Notes: generated by a model not told the origin, from the sequence alone. Shown: positions 1-8,880, counted from the first letter of the stretch. The stretch is 64,000 nt of DNA from Mycobacterium paraterrae (GCF_022430545.2 NZ_CP092488.2:2542001-2606000); one strand, 5' to 3'. Program-made: numbers and translations.

Positions 1-25
1 GCTACGAAATGGTTCTGGAGGCGCG

Positions 26-1954
26 GTGGATATCGTGCTCGGGGTCTCGATGGCCCCCACATCGGTTCGGATGTTGCTGGTCGAAGGCGAAAACGCCAAC
101 GGCGTGACGGTCGAGGACTCCACGTTCGGCATCGCGACCGACGATGACGCGGCGACGCTCAGCGCCGCCGATCAGGTGGTGTCGGCGATCCTGGGCACCC
201 GCGAGGGCGCCAGCGAGGCCGGTCATGCTCTGACCTCGACGGGGGTTACGTGGACGGACCCCGTCGACGCGGCCGCGTTGCACGACGCGTTGGCGACCCG
301 CAAGGTCGAGAACGTCATGCTGGTGTCGTCCTTCATGGCCGCCGCCGCGCTTGCGCAGAGGGTTGGTTGCACGGTCGGCGACGCCCATACCGCGTTACTC
401 TTCCTCGAGCCTGACACCGTGACGTTGGCTCTCGTCGACTCCGCCGACGGATCGATCACCGACGTCCACAAAGAGCTGATGTCCGGCGGCCAGGGAGTCG
501 CCGAACTTGCCGCGATGGTGGCTGGTTTGGCTGAGCTCGAGACGCAACCGCAGAGCGTGTTCATCGTCGGTTCCGGTGTGGATGTCGCAGCGATCAAGCC
601 GCAACTGGAGGCGGTGACGACGCTTCCGATCACCGCGGCCGAGGAGCCCGAGACCGCGCTCGCCTGGGGTGCGGCGCTGGCGTCGGCGAACGCTCCGCTG
701 TTCGCTTCGTCGACCGCGGCGTTGGCCTACGCCCAGGACCCCGGCACCGGCGCGGTCGATCCCTACGCCGTGTCGCCGGGATACCTTGTGGCACCTGATG
801 TTCCGCTGGGTACTCCGCTGGGCGAAGAGGACCTCGCCTACAGCGCAGTCCCGGACGAGGACGCCGAGGCTCACACCATCGAACAACCGGCGTTGAGTCT
901 CGAGCAGCCGGACAGCGAACATCAGCGAGGCCCGCTCGTCCTCGTCGGCAGCATCTTGGCGGTGATCTTCGTCGCCGCCGCTCTGTCGTTGGAAGTTGCT
1001 TTGGCCCTTGGTATTCGGCCAAGCGTGGCGTTGTTGCCCCGACCGCTGCAAAACCTCATCATCCAGTCTCCAGCACCCGCTGCGGCTCCGGTTCAGGCCA
1101 GCGCACCCGCACCGGCGGTCAACCACATGATCGCTCCCGCGGTGGTGCCGGCTCCCGCGCACGCGGCCGTTCCGGCTCCGCCGCCCGCGGCGCCTGCTCC
1201 CGCGCCACCCATTCCCGCTGCGCCAGTGCCGCTTCCGGCTGCGCCACCGCTTCCGGCTGCACCTCCAGCGCCCGCTCCTGCGCCGGTGGTCGTCCCGCTG
1301 CCCATCCCGATTCCCGTGCACGCGCCCGTTCCGGTCCATATCCCCGTGCACGCTCCGGCACCGCCGCCGGTGCAGGTGCCGGCTCCGCCGCCGGTGCAGG
1401 TGCCGGCTCCGCCGCCGGTGCAGGTGCCGGATCCGGTGCAGCCTCCAGTGCATTGGCCGGCGCCGAAACCGCCGGTGCATCTGCCCGATCCACAGCAGCC
1501 GGGTCAGATCGGGCCGCCGCAGGGGCCGGGGTCCGAGCCCGGACACCTCCCGCCGCCGGCGGCGCCGCCGCTGATTCCTGGACTGCCGGGACTCGGGATC
1601 CCTGGCCTCTCGCCGCCAGGCGGCTCACCGCAGGGACCGTCATTCAATCCACCAGGCAACGGGCCCGGTGGATTCGGCGGTCCGGGCGGTTTTGGCGGGG
1701 GTAACCCCGGGTTGGGCGGTGGTCCGGGAGGCTTTGGTGGGGGTAATCCCGGTTTCGGTGGCGGTCCGGGCGGTTTTGGCGGCGGCAATCCCGGCTTGGG
1801 CGGTGGTCCGGGAGGCTTTGGCGGCGGTCATAGCCCAGGCGGCTTCGGTGGTGGTGGTGGCTTCGGTGGAGGCGGCTTCGGGCACGGCGGCTTCGGCGGT
1901 GGTGGATTCGGTGGAGGCGGCCACGGCGGCGGCTTTGGCGGGGGACACCATTAG
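26..1954 (+). CDS. Membrane protein with degenerate Hsp70/actin-like N-domain, Pro-rich stalk, Gly-rich tail (copy 1 of 3)
   Basis: 642 aa, GTG start with a GGAG ribosome site about 6 nt upstream. Residues 1-235 form a compact domain that recalls Hsp70/actin-fold ATPases. It starts VLGVSMAPTSVRMLLVEGE, like the phosphate-1 strand of DnaK, and residues 178-221 (VFIVGSG...GAALASA) resemble the DnaK adenosine motif (VVLVGGS...GAALQAG). The usual catalytic Asp and the DLGGGT loop are absent, so ATP hydrolysis is doubtful. A membrane helix lies at about 303-328. A Pro/Ala/Val-rich stretch (340-540) and Gly/Phe/Asn tandem repeats follow, and the tail ends in GGHH. The predicted topology is cytoplasmic head and extracytoplasmic stalk. 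It belongs to the Rv0312-like proline-rich family of mycobacteria, of unknown function. The next two genes are paralogues. Confidence 0.85.
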   Translation: MDIVLGVSMAPTSVRMLLVEGENANGVTVEDSTFGIATDDDAATLSAADQVVSAILGTREGASEAGHALTSTGVTWTDPVDAAALHDALATRKVENVMLVSSFMAAAALAQRVGCTVGDAHTALLFLEPDTVTLALVDSADGSITDVHKELMSGGQGVAELAAMVAGLAELETQPQSVFIVGSGVDVAAIKPQLEAVTTLPITAAEEPETALAWGAALASANAPLFASSTAALAYAQDPGTGAVDPYAVSPGYLVAPDVPLGTPLGEEDLAYSAVPDEDAEAHTIEQPALSLEQPDSEHQRGPLVLVGSILAVIFVAAALSLEVALALGIRPSVALLPRPLQNLIIQSPAPAAAPVQASAPAPAVNHMIAPAVVPAPAHAAVPAPPPAAPAPAPPIPAAPVPLPAAPPLPAAPPAPAPAPVVVPLPIPIPVHAPVPVHIPVHAPAPPPVQVPAPPPVQVPAPPPVQVPDPVQPPVHWPAPKPPVHLPDPQQPGQIGPPQGPGSEPGHLPPPAAPPLIPGLPGLGIPGLSPPGGSPQGPSFNPPGNGPGGFGGPGGFGGGNPGLGGGPGGFGGGNPGFGGGPGGFGGGNPGLGGGPGGFGGGHSPGGFGGGGGFGGGGFGHGGFGGGGFGGGGHGGGFGGGHH

Positions 1955-2170
1955 CCGTTTTGCCGGTTGCGTGGCAGGGTAAAATTTCCGCAGAAGGGTC
2001 GGCCGGGGGGCATGTATCGACCATCGCTCCTGGTCACGTCTTCTTGGGACACCAAAGTCCGCGGTCGTAACGCCGCGATCCGAAGTGGCGATGCGTTCTG
2101 TGTGGGCGGCCGACAAGCCGCCCAACTCCAGATGGCCCGCGGACGACTAGCAAAGAAGCGGGGAGGAACT

Positions 2171-3682
2171 GTGGACACCGTACTCGGTGTATCGATGGCG
2201 CCCACGACGGTCCGCGTAGTGCTGGTCGAGGGGGAGAACGCCGACGGGGCAACCGTCGACGAGGACAACATCGCGGTCGCGGGCGACGAAGACCCGGCAA
2301 CCGTCAGCGGGCCGGAACAGGTCGTCTCGGCGATCCTTGGTACCCGAGAAAGTGCGGACGAGGCCGGCTACGCGTTGCGCTCGACCGGTGTGACCTGGAC
2401 CGACCAGCGGGCCGCCGCCGAGCTTCGCGACGCGCTGGCTGCCCGCAAGGTCGAGAACGTGATGCTCGTGTCGTCGTTTCTGGCCGCGGCCGCGCTGGCG
2501 CAGTCGCTCGGCAGTGCAACCGGGTACGCGCGCAACGCATTGCTGTATGTCGAGCCGGATATCGCCACCCTGGCCGTCGTCAACACCTCCGACGGTTCGA
2601 TCATCGACGTGCAGCGTGAGCAGCTGCCCGATGACGACGACCAGGCCGTCGCGACGCTGGTCAACCTGGTCTCCGGCGCCGATCAACATGACGAGCAGCC
2701 CGAGGGCCTGCTGGTGGTGGGCTCCGGGGTCGATATCCCGCTGATCAAGCCCGCGTTGGAAACCGCTACCTCGCTGCCGCTGAGCATTCCCGACCACCCT
2801 GAGACGGCGCTGGCCCGCGGCGCGGCCCTGGCCTCGGCGCACGCGCCGCTGTTTGCCTCCTCGACCGCCGCGCAGGCCTACGCGCTCGACCCTGGCACCG
2901 GTGCGGTGAGCCAGTACGCGGGTGCGCCGGGTTACCTGGCTGTCGCCGAGGCGGCGGTTCCGAGCCCGGACGCAGGCGCCGACGCCCTGGCCTACAGCGC
3001 CGTGGCCGACGACTCCGGGGTTTACACGCAGCTCGGCCCCGACGCCTATGTCGGCCCCGAGCAGCATGAAGACTTCACTACCGGGATGTATCCCGACTTC
3101 GATCGGCTGGAACAGGAACAGCAGAGCCGCAAGCCGTTCTTGGTGGCTATGGGCGTGCTGCTGGTGTTCGTGACAGGGGTGATGGGCCTGGTGATCTCGC
3201 TGGCGTTCAGCATCCGACCGTCGGCCGACACCCGGCCGAGCCTGACTCACAACGTGGTCGCACCGGCTCGGCAGCTCCCTGCTCCGGCGCCCGCTGCGCC
3301 GCCGGCGCCCGCGGCTGCACCCGTGCAGGCTCCGGCCCCCGCGGCCGCTCCGGCACCGGCACCCGCGGCGGTCCCGGCTCCCGCGCCGCCGCCGGCATTT
3401 GCGCCGGCGCCCGCCCCACCACCGGTCTTTGCGCCCGCCCCGCCGCCGCCGGCGGTGGTGCCGGCCCCGATTCCGATTCCGTTGGGCCCGATCCTTCCCG
3501 GCATTCCGGGTCTCGCGCCGCCTCCGCCCGCGTGGGGCGGCCCGCACGGTGACGAAGGCTGGGGTCACGGTGGCGGCGGCCCCGGTTGGGGCGGTCCGCA
3601 CGGCGGCGGTGGCTGGGGCCACGGCGGTGGCGGATGGGGTCACGGCGGTGGCGGCTGGGGTCACGGCGGCCACGGCCACTAG
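2171..3682 (+). CDS. Membrane protein with degenerate Hsp70/actin-like N-domain, Pro-rich stalk, Gly/His tail (copy 2 of 3)
   Basis: 503 aa. I chose the GTG at 2171 because GGGAGGA sits just upstream and the resulting N-terminus (MDTVLGVSMAPTTVRVV) matches both neighbours; the reading frame is open further upstream, but that part is unlike the paralogues. The N-domain keeps the GSGVDIPLIKPAL and ETALARGAALASA segments of the adenosine-like motif. An acidic linker follows, then a membrane helix in the section FLVAMGVLLVFVTGVMGLV, a Pro/Ala-rich stalk, and a tail of GGGWGHG-type repeats rich in Trp, Gly and His. The tail differs in composition from copy 1 (Phe/Asn) while the head is conserved, so the head probably carries the shared function. 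Function unknown. Confidence 0.85.
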   Translation: MDTVLGVSMAPTTVRVVLVEGENADGATVDEDNIAVAGDEDPATVSGPEQVVSAILGTRESADEAGYALRSTGVTWTDQRAAAELRDALAARKVENVMLVSSFLAAAALAQSLGSATGYARNALLYVEPDIATLAVVNTSDGSIIDVQREQLPDDDDQAVATLVNLVSGADQHDEQPEGLLVVGSGVDIPLIKPALETATSLPLSIPDHPETALARGAALASAHAPLFASSTAAQAYALDPGTGAVSQYAGAPGYLAVAEAAVPSPDAGADALAYSAVADDSGVYTQLGPDAYVGPEQHEDFTTGMYPDFDRLEQEQQSRKPFLVAMGVLLVFVTGVMGLVISLAFSIRPSADTRPSLTHNVVAPARQLPAPAPAAPPAPAAAPVQAPAPAAAPAPAPAAVPAPAPPPAFAPAPAPPPVFAPAPPPPAVVPAPIPIPLGPILPGIPGLAPPPPAWGGPHGDEGWGHGGGGPGWGGPHGGGGWGHGGGGWGHGGGGWGHGGHGH

Positions 3683-3724
3683 CGACCCCGACTCTTAGGC
3701 CGATAACGCATAGCCAACCCATAG

Positions 3725-3767
3725 CCGCCGGTACCGGCGGATCGGTATCGTCGTAGTAACAGTTACT
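3725..3767. promoter_or_regulatory. Two perfect palindromes upstream of the third paralogue
   Basis: CCGCCGGTACCGGCGG (3725-3740) is a perfect 16-bp palindrome. AGTAAC-A-GTTACT (3755-3767) is a perfect 13-bp inverted repeat. Both lie in the 140-bp gap between the second and third paralogues, 56-98 bp before the start codon. The first could be part of a terminator, although it has no loop. The second looks like a regulator binding site. No regulator can be named. Confidence 0.4.
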
Positions 3768-3822
3768 GGCGATCAACCCGCCGCTCCGAACCCGGTCAGC
3801 GAGCAGCAGCTTTGGAGGAAAA

Positions 3823-5406
3823 GTGGACACCGTACTAGGTGTCTCGATGGCACCCACCGCGGTCCGGATGGTTCTCGTCGAGGGCGAAAACGCCGACGGT
3901 GCAACGGTCGACGAGGACGGCTTCGACGTCAACGCCGCCGACGACGCACCGACGGTCAAGGCGGCCGATCAAGTGGTGTCCGCGATCCTCGGCACCCGGG
4001 AAGGCGCTGTCGACAGCGGCTATGACCTCCGCTCGATCGGTGTGACCTGGACCGATCCGGTCGAGGCCGCCGCGCTGCGGGATGCGTTGGCCGCGCGCAA
4101 GGTCGAAAACGTCATGCTCGTGTCGTCGTTCATGGCGGCCGCTGCGTTAGCCCAAGTCGTCGGCAACTCCGTGGGTTACTCCCAAACCGGGCTGCTGTTC
4201 GTCGAGCCCGACACCGCGACGCTGGCGGTGGTCAACAGCGCCGACGGGTCGATCACCGATGTACACCGTCAGCCATTGACCCCGGGCGGCGACCCGACGG
4301 CCGAACTCGCGGCGCTGGCGTCCGGCGCGGAATCGCTGGGTGTCCGGCCCGATGGGCTGTTCCTGGTCGGGTCGGGCGATGTCGATATTGCCGCGCTCAA
4401 GCCGAGGCTGGAGGCAGCGACCGGCATGATCGTCAGTGCCCCCGAGGAGCCCGAGACCGCGCTGGCCCGCGGGGCGGCGCTGGCGTCGGCCAACGCCCCG
4501 CTGTTCACCTCGTCGACCGAGGCGCTGGCCTACGCGCAAGACCCCGGCACCGGATTCATCAACCCCTACGCTGTCGCGCCCGGCTACTTCGACGTCGCGA
4601 CCGACGGCAAAACCGGCGAGCAGGCCCTGGCCTACAGCGCAGTTGCCGACGACGACGCCTATACCGCGCTCGCCGACGACAGCCAAGCGGAAACCGGTCT
4701 GTACACCGGGGTCGCCGAAGAGGAGTCCGACGGCGGCCGCCGACCGCTGTTCCTGGTGGCCAGCGCAGTGGCGGCGATTTTCGTGGTGGGCGCCGCGGCT
4801 TTGCTGGTCGCGTTGGCGGTTAGCATGCGGCCGACCGCGGCGACCCGGCCCGATCCTGGTCACAACGCCAAGCCGGCTCCCGCAGCACCGGCGGCACCCG
4901 CACCGGCGTCCGCTCCGGCGCCGGCCCCGGCCGCCCCCCCGCCGGCACCCGAGGCGCCCGCGCCGGCTCCTGAAGCCCCGGCACCCGAGCCCGTCGTTCA
5001 TGCGCCCGCGCCGGCGGCACCGGCTCCCGCGCCGGCACCCGAGGCGCCGGCTCCAGCTCCTGCTCCGGTGCCCGCAGCACCGCCGCCCGCCCCCGCGCCG
5101 CCCCCGGCGGCACCGGCACCCGCACCGCCACCCGCCGTGGTGCCGATCCCGATCCCGATTCCCGGCGTCCCGCCGGTTCTCGGTGGCCCCGGCCAGGGTC
5201 CGTGGGGTCCTGGAGGCGGCGGCTACCCCGGAGGCGGTGGTGGTGGCTACCCGGGTGGTGGCGGCGGCTTCCCCGGAGGCGGTGGTGGCTATCCCGGCGG
5301 CGGAGGCTTCCCCGGCGGCGGTGGTGGCCACGGCAGTGGCGGCGGCGGCTTCGGCGGCGGCCACGGAGGCTTTGGTGGCGGAGGTCACGGCGGCTGGGGT
5401 CACTGA
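3823..5406 (+). CDS. Membrane protein with degenerate Hsp70/actin-like N-domain, Pro-rich stalk, Gly-rich tail (copy 3 of 3)
   Basis: 527 aa, GTG start with a strong TTTGGAGGAAAA ribosome site. The head (MDTVLGVSMAPTAVRMVLVE; later LFLVGSGDVDIAALKPRLE and ETALARGAALASA) is closely related to copies 1 and 2. A membrane helix lies around residues 308-332 (LFLVASAVAAIFVVGAAAL). A Pro/Ala/Glu stalk of about 90 residues and a Gly-rich tail with GGYPGGG and GGFPGGG repeats follow. The three genes run head to tail with gaps of 216 and 140 bp, and two of them have clear individual ribosome sites. This fits local duplication with separate control. The domain order suggests a cytoplasmic pseudo-ATPase head tethered to a wall-spanning stalk. 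Function unknown. Confidence 0.85.
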   Translation: MDTVLGVSMAPTAVRMVLVEGENADGATVDEDGFDVNAADDAPTVKAADQVVSAILGTREGAVDSGYDLRSIGVTWTDPVEAAALRDALAARKVENVMLVSSFMAAAALAQVVGNSVGYSQTGLLFVEPDTATLAVVNSADGSITDVHRQPLTPGGDPTAELAALASGAESLGVRPDGLFLVGSGDVDIAALKPRLEAATGMIVSAPEEPETALARGAALASANAPLFTSSTEALAYAQDPGTGFINPYAVAPGYFDVATDGKTGEQALAYSAVADDDAYTALADDSQAETGLYTGVAEEESDGGRRPLFLVASAVAAIFVVGAAALLVALAVSMRPTAATRPDPGHNAKPAPAAPAAPAPASAPAPAPAAPPPAPEAPAPAPEAPAPEPVVHAPAPAAPAPAPAPEAPAPAPAPVPAAPPPAPAPPPAAPAPAPPPAVVPIPIPIPGVPPVLGGPGQGPWGPGGGGYPGGGGGGYPGGGGGFPGGGGGYPGGGGFPGGGGGHGSGGGGFGGGHGGFGGGGHGGWGH

Positions 5407-5520
5407 TCCCTGCGCCTGGCCAGCGTGTTTGACCCTCGACACGAAACCGTCACCTGACGTTTGACCCCCGCTCAGAAGAGCGATGCCGTTAGCTCATTGC
5501 CGCGACTTACACACGGGTGT

Positions 5521-6846
5521 ATGAGGTGCACCGTTTTCGGTACGGGTTATCTGGGTGCTACCCACGCCGCGGGGATGGCCGAACTGGGTCACGAGGTCGT
5601 CGGTGTCGACATCGATCCCGGCAAGGTCGCCAAGCTGGCCGCCGGAGACGTACCGTTCTACGAGCCCGGCCTTCGAAAGATGTTGCGCGACAACATCGAA
5701 GCGGGCCGGTTGCGGTTCACCACCGATTACGACCTGGCCGCCGAGTTCGCCGACGTGCACTTCCTCGGGGTAGGCACACCGCAAAAGCGCGGTGAGTACG
5801 GGGCCGATCTGAGCCACGTCCATGCCGTAATCGACACGCTCGCACCTCGTTTGACCCGGCCCTCGGTGATCGTCGGCAAGTCGACGGTCCCGGTGGGCAC
5901 GGCTGCCGAGCTGGTCGGACGGGCCCGCTCCGCCGCGCGGACCGGGGTGGACGTCGAAGTCGCCTGGAATCCTGAATTCCTGCGCGAAGGCTTCGCTATT
6001 CACGACACCCTGCACCCCGATCGTATTGTGCTTGGCGTGCAAGATGATTCGACGCGTGCCGAGGCGGCGATCCGCGAGATGTACGCGCCGATGCTCGGCG
6101 AGGACGTGCCCTTCCTGGTGACGGACTTGCAGACCGCCGAACTGGTGAAGGTCTCCGCGAACGCGTTTCTGGCCACCAAGATCTCGTTCATCAACGCGAT
6201 CTCCGAGGTGTGCGAGGCTGCCGACGCCGACGTCACGCTGCTGGCCGACGCGCTCGGCCACGACCCGCGGATCGGACGTCGATTCCTCAACGCCGGGTTG
6301 GGATTTGGCGGTGGCTGCTTGCCGAAGGACATTCGCGCGTTCATGGCCCGCGCCGGTGAGCTCGGTGCGGATCAGGCACTCACGTTCCTGCGCGAAGTCG
6401 ACAACATCAACATGCGGCGCCGCACCAAAATGGTCGAACTCGCGACCAAGGCGTGCGGAGGTTCGCTGCTCGGGGCCAACATCGCCGTTCTCGGCGCCGC
6501 GTTCAAGCCCGAATCCGACGACGTGCGCGACTCGCCGGCACTCAACGTCGCGGGCCAGCTGCAACTCAACGGCGCCGCGGTCAACGTCTACGATCCCAAG
6601 GCGCTGGAGAACGCGCAGCGGCTCTTCCCGACCCTGAACTACGCAGTCTCGGTTGAGGAAGCGTGCGATCGGGCAGATGCAGTGCTCGTGCTCACCGAGT
6701 GGCCGGAGTTCGTCGAGCTCGACCCCGACGTGCTCGCCGACCGGGTGCGCTCCCGCGTCGTGGTCGATGGCCGCAACTGCCTCGACGTGCAGCGCTGGCG
6801 GCAGGCCGGTTGGCGCCTACATTCCCTCGGGCGCCGCGTAGCCTGA
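5521..6846 (+). CDS. udgA: UDP-glucose 6-dehydrogenase
   Basis: 441 aa. The ATG at 5521 gives MRCTVFGTGYLGATHAAG, an ideal N-terminal NAD-binding GxGxxG strand; extending upstream would add unrelated residues. The UDP-glucose/GDP-mannose dehydrogenase signatures follow: WNPEFLREGFA, the helical linker KVSANAFLATKISFINA, and the catalytic-cysteine segment GFGGGCLPKDIRAFM. The C-terminal domain has the usual GAAFKPESDDVRDSPAL. The enzyme oxidises UDP-glucose to UDP-glucuronate in two NAD-dependent steps, supplying sugar acids for envelope polysaccharides. It matches M. tuberculosis UdgA (Rv0322) in length and signatures. The next gene begins 4 nt after its stop, and rmlA lies 1.2 kb downstream, a nucleotide-sugar context. 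Confidence 0.95.
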   Translation: MRCTVFGTGYLGATHAAGMAELGHEVVGVDIDPGKVAKLAAGDVPFYEPGLRKMLRDNIEAGRLRFTTDYDLAAEFADVHFLGVGTPQKRGEYGADLSHVHAVIDTLAPRLTRPSVIVGKSTVPVGTAAELVGRARSAARTGVDVEVAWNPEFLREGFAIHDTLHPDRIVLGVQDDSTRAEAAIREMYAPMLGEDVPFLVTDLQTAELVKVSANAFLATKISFINAISEVCEAADADVTLLADALGHDPRIGRRFLNAGLGFGGGCLPKDIRAFMARAGELGADQALTFLREVDNINMRRRTKMVELATKACGGSLLGANIAVLGAAFKPESDDVRDSPALNVAGQLQLNGAAVNVYDPKALENAQRLFPTLNYAVSVEEACDRADAVLVLTEWPEFVELDPDVLADRVRSRVVVDGRNCLDVQRWRQAGWRLHSLGRRVA

Positions 6847-6850
6847 CCGC

Positions 6851-7606
6851 GTGGACTATGCGGTCGAGTTTCTCGAGCAGAACCGCGCCTTCGGCGAGCT
6901 GATCCGCGGCGGCGAAGCCTCCGCCCCGATCCCGACGTGTCCGGGCTGGAACCTTGACCAGCTGCTGCGTCATGTCGGTCGCGGTGACCGGTGGGCCGCG
7001 CAGCTCATCACCGACCGCGTCGACGACTACCTCGATCCGCGCACGGTCCCGAACGGCAAGCCGCCATCCGACCCGGACGGGGCGATCGCCTGGCTGCACG
7101 AGGGGGCTCAGCGGCTCATTGACGCGATCGACGACGTCGGTGCGGAGAGCCCGGTGTGGACTTTCCTGGGCTCGCGTCCGGCCTCCTGGTGGGTGCGGCG
7201 GCGGCTGCACGAGGCGACCGTGCATCGCGCCGACGCCGCGCTGGCGCTCGGCGTCGGTTACTCGCTCACACCTGAGCTGGCAGCCGACGCCATCAGCGAA
7301 TGGCTTGAGCGAGTCGCGGCCCAAGCGGGCAGCAACGAAGCGGCGCTCCCGCTGGACGACGGCCAAACCGTCCACCTGCACGCCGACGACCATGGTCTGG
7401 GCGCGGCCGGTGAATGGACCATCCGCGCCGGCGGGCATCGGATCACGTGGTCACACGGCCACGACAAGGGCGACGTGGCGTTGCGCGGCGGGGCGGTCGA
7501 CCTGCTGCTGGCAGTCGTGCGGCGAGTTGCGGTCGCCGACACCGACATCGCGGTATTTGGTGACGCGTCGATTTGGCAGAACTGGCTCGACCGCACGCCG
7601 TTCTAG
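6851..7606 (+). CDS. Maleylpyruvate isomerase family (DinB-like, mycothiol-dependent type) protein
   Basis: 251 aa, GTG start 4 nt after udgA. The N-terminal half has the layout of the mycothiol-dependent maleylpyruvate isomerase/DinB four-helix fold: CPGWNLDQLLRHVGRGDRWA near residue 35 supplies the first metal-ligand His, and WVRRRLHEATVHRADA near residue 120 supplies the second His cluster. The C-terminal part (HADDHGLGAAGEWTI) is the small alpha/beta domain found in many actinobacterial members. Substrate unknown. By position and length it corresponds to Rv0332. It probably forms an operon with udgA and the following two genes. Confidence 0.75.
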   Translation: MDYAVEFLEQNRAFGELIRGGEASAPIPTCPGWNLDQLLRHVGRGDRWAAQLITDRVDDYLDPRTVPNGKPPSDPDGAIAWLHEGAQRLIDAIDDVGAESPVWTFLGSRPASWWVRRRLHEATVHRADAALALGVGYSLTPELAADAISEWLERVAAQAGSNEAALPLDDGQTVHLHADDHGLGAAGEWTIRAGGHRITWSHGHDKGDVALRGGAVDLLLAVVRRVAVADTDIAVFGDASIWQNWLDRTPF

Positions 7607-7630
7607 ACGCACGCGGTACGTTTCTACACC

Positions 7631-7999
7631 ATGACCACATCGGAGATGGCCACCGTATTGGCGTGGCACGACGCGTTGAATGCGGGCGACACCGACACGC
7701 TGCTGGCCCTGTCCAGCGACGACATCGAAGTCGGCGACGCGCACGGCGCCGCCCAGGGCCACGCCGCGTTGCAGGAGTGGGCAACCGCTCACCCGCGCCA
7801 CGCAGAGGTGGGCCGGATCTATGTGCACGACGGCGTGGTGGTGGTCGAGCAAAAGGTCGGCGGACCGGGTGAATCCGGCCAAACCGTCGCGTCGGCGTTC
7901 CGTGTGGTGCACGATCACGTGACTTCGGTGTTCCGTCACGACAATGTGGCTGCGGCGCTGGCCGCGACCGATCTGACGGACGCCGATCTCGTCGACTGA
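7631..7999 (+). CDS. SnoaL/NTF2-like small protein
   Basis: 122 aa, ATG start 24 nt after the previous stop. The order of predicted elements fits the NTF2/SnoaL-like cone fold: an N-terminal helix (ATVLAWHDALNAGDTDTL), then ALSSDDIEVGD, then a helix with HAALQEWA, then two long strands (VHDGVVVVEQKV; ASAFRVVHDHVTSVFRH). Members range from enzymes to binding proteins, and no catalytic set is clear here. Size and position correspond to Rv0333, of unknown function, directly upstream of rmlA as in M. tuberculosis. Confidence 0.7.
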   Translation: MTTSEMATVLAWHDALNAGDTDTLLALSSDDIEVGDAHGAAQGHAALQEWATAHPRHAEVGRIYVHDGVVVVEQKVGGPGESGQTVASAFRVVHDHVTSVFRHDNVAAALAATDLTDADLVD

Positions 8000-8010
8000 G
8001 GGGGTAGCGG

Positions 8011-8877
8011 ATGCGAGGGATCATTCTGGCCGGTGGCTCGGGGACTCGGCTTCATCCGATCACCATGGGTGTCAGCAAGCAGTTGCTGCCCGTCTACGAC
8101 AAGCCGATGATCTACTACCCGCTGTCGACCCTGATGATGGCCGGGATACGCGACATCCAGGTGATCACCACCGTTCCCGACGCCGCCGCATTCCAACGAC
8201 TTCTCGGTGACGGCAGCCAATTCGGCATCAACATCACCTACGCGGTACAAGGTCGCCCCGAGGGTCTGGCCCAGGCATTCGCCATCGGCGCCGGCCATAT
8301 CGGGTCCGACTCGGTGGCTTTGGCGTTGGGCGACAACATCTTCTACGGCCCAGGACTCGGCACCAACCTCCGCCGCCACCAAAACATAGACGGCGGAGCA
8401 ATTTTCGCCTACTGGGTGGCCAACCCGTCGGCCTATGGTGTCGTCGACTTCAGCCCGGACGGCATTGCTCTCTCGATCGAGGAGAAGCCGGCGACGCCGA
8501 AGTCGAATTTCGCGGTGCCCGGTCTGTACTTCTACGACAACGACGTCGTCGAGATTGCCCGGAACCTGAAACCCTCTGCGCGTGGCGAATACGAGATCAC
8601 CGATGTCAATCGGACCTACCTCAATCAGGGCCGGCTGACCGTCGACGTGCTGGCCCGCGGTACCGCCTGGCTGGATACCGGGACGTTCGACTCACTGGCC
8701 GACGCCGGCGACTACATTCGCACGCTCGAGCGTCGCCAAGGTCTGAAAGTCAGCGTCCCCGAAGAAATCGCGTGGCGGATGGGCTACATCGACGATGCGC
8801 AGCTGACCCGGCGCGCCGAAACTTTGCTGAAATCCGGCTACGGCACCTATTTGCTGCAGCTACTGGAACGGGGCTGA
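8011..8877 (+). CDS. rmlA: Glucose-1-phosphate thymidylyltransferase
   Basis: 288 aa, the usual family length. It begins MRGIILAGGSGTRLHPIT, the nucleotide-binding loop with its catalytic Arg, followed by GVSKQLLPVYDKPMIYYPLSTLM. Further family signatures are ALGDNIFYG (metal-binding Asp) and EKPATPKSNFAVPGLYFYDN. It makes dTDP-glucose from dTTP and glucose-1-phosphate, the first step to dTDP-L-rhamnose, which forms the rhamnose linker between arabinogalactan and peptidoglycan in mycobacteria. The gene starts 11 nt after the preceding stop, so cotranscription with the upstream genes is likely. It converges on the PPE gene with only 3 nt between stops. Confidence 0.96.
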   Translation: MRGIILAGGSGTRLHPITMGVSKQLLPVYDKPMIYYPLSTLMMAGIRDIQVITTVPDAAAFQRLLGDGSQFGINITYAVQGRPEGLAQAFAIGAGHIGSDSVALALGDNIFYGPGLGTNLRRHQNIDGGAIFAYWVANPSAYGVVDFSPDGIALSIEEKPATPKSNFAVPGLYFYDNDVVEIARNLKPSARGEYEITDVNRTYLNQGRLTVDVLARGTAWLDTGTFDSLADAGDYIRTLERRQGLKVSVPEEIAWRMGYIDDAQLTRRAETLLKSGYGTYLLQLLERG

Positions 8878-8880
8878 CGC

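Noticed and set aside
1967..2170. Possible 68-codon N-terminal extension of the second paralogue
   Set aside because: The paralogues start at the equivalent of 2171, where a strong ribosome site is present.
2147..3679. Long minus-strand open frame (about 510 codons) opposite the second Pro/Gly-rich gene
   Set aside because: It is the Arg/Gly-rich mirror of the Pro/Ala/Gly codons on the plus strand, has no ribosome site and no family resemblance.
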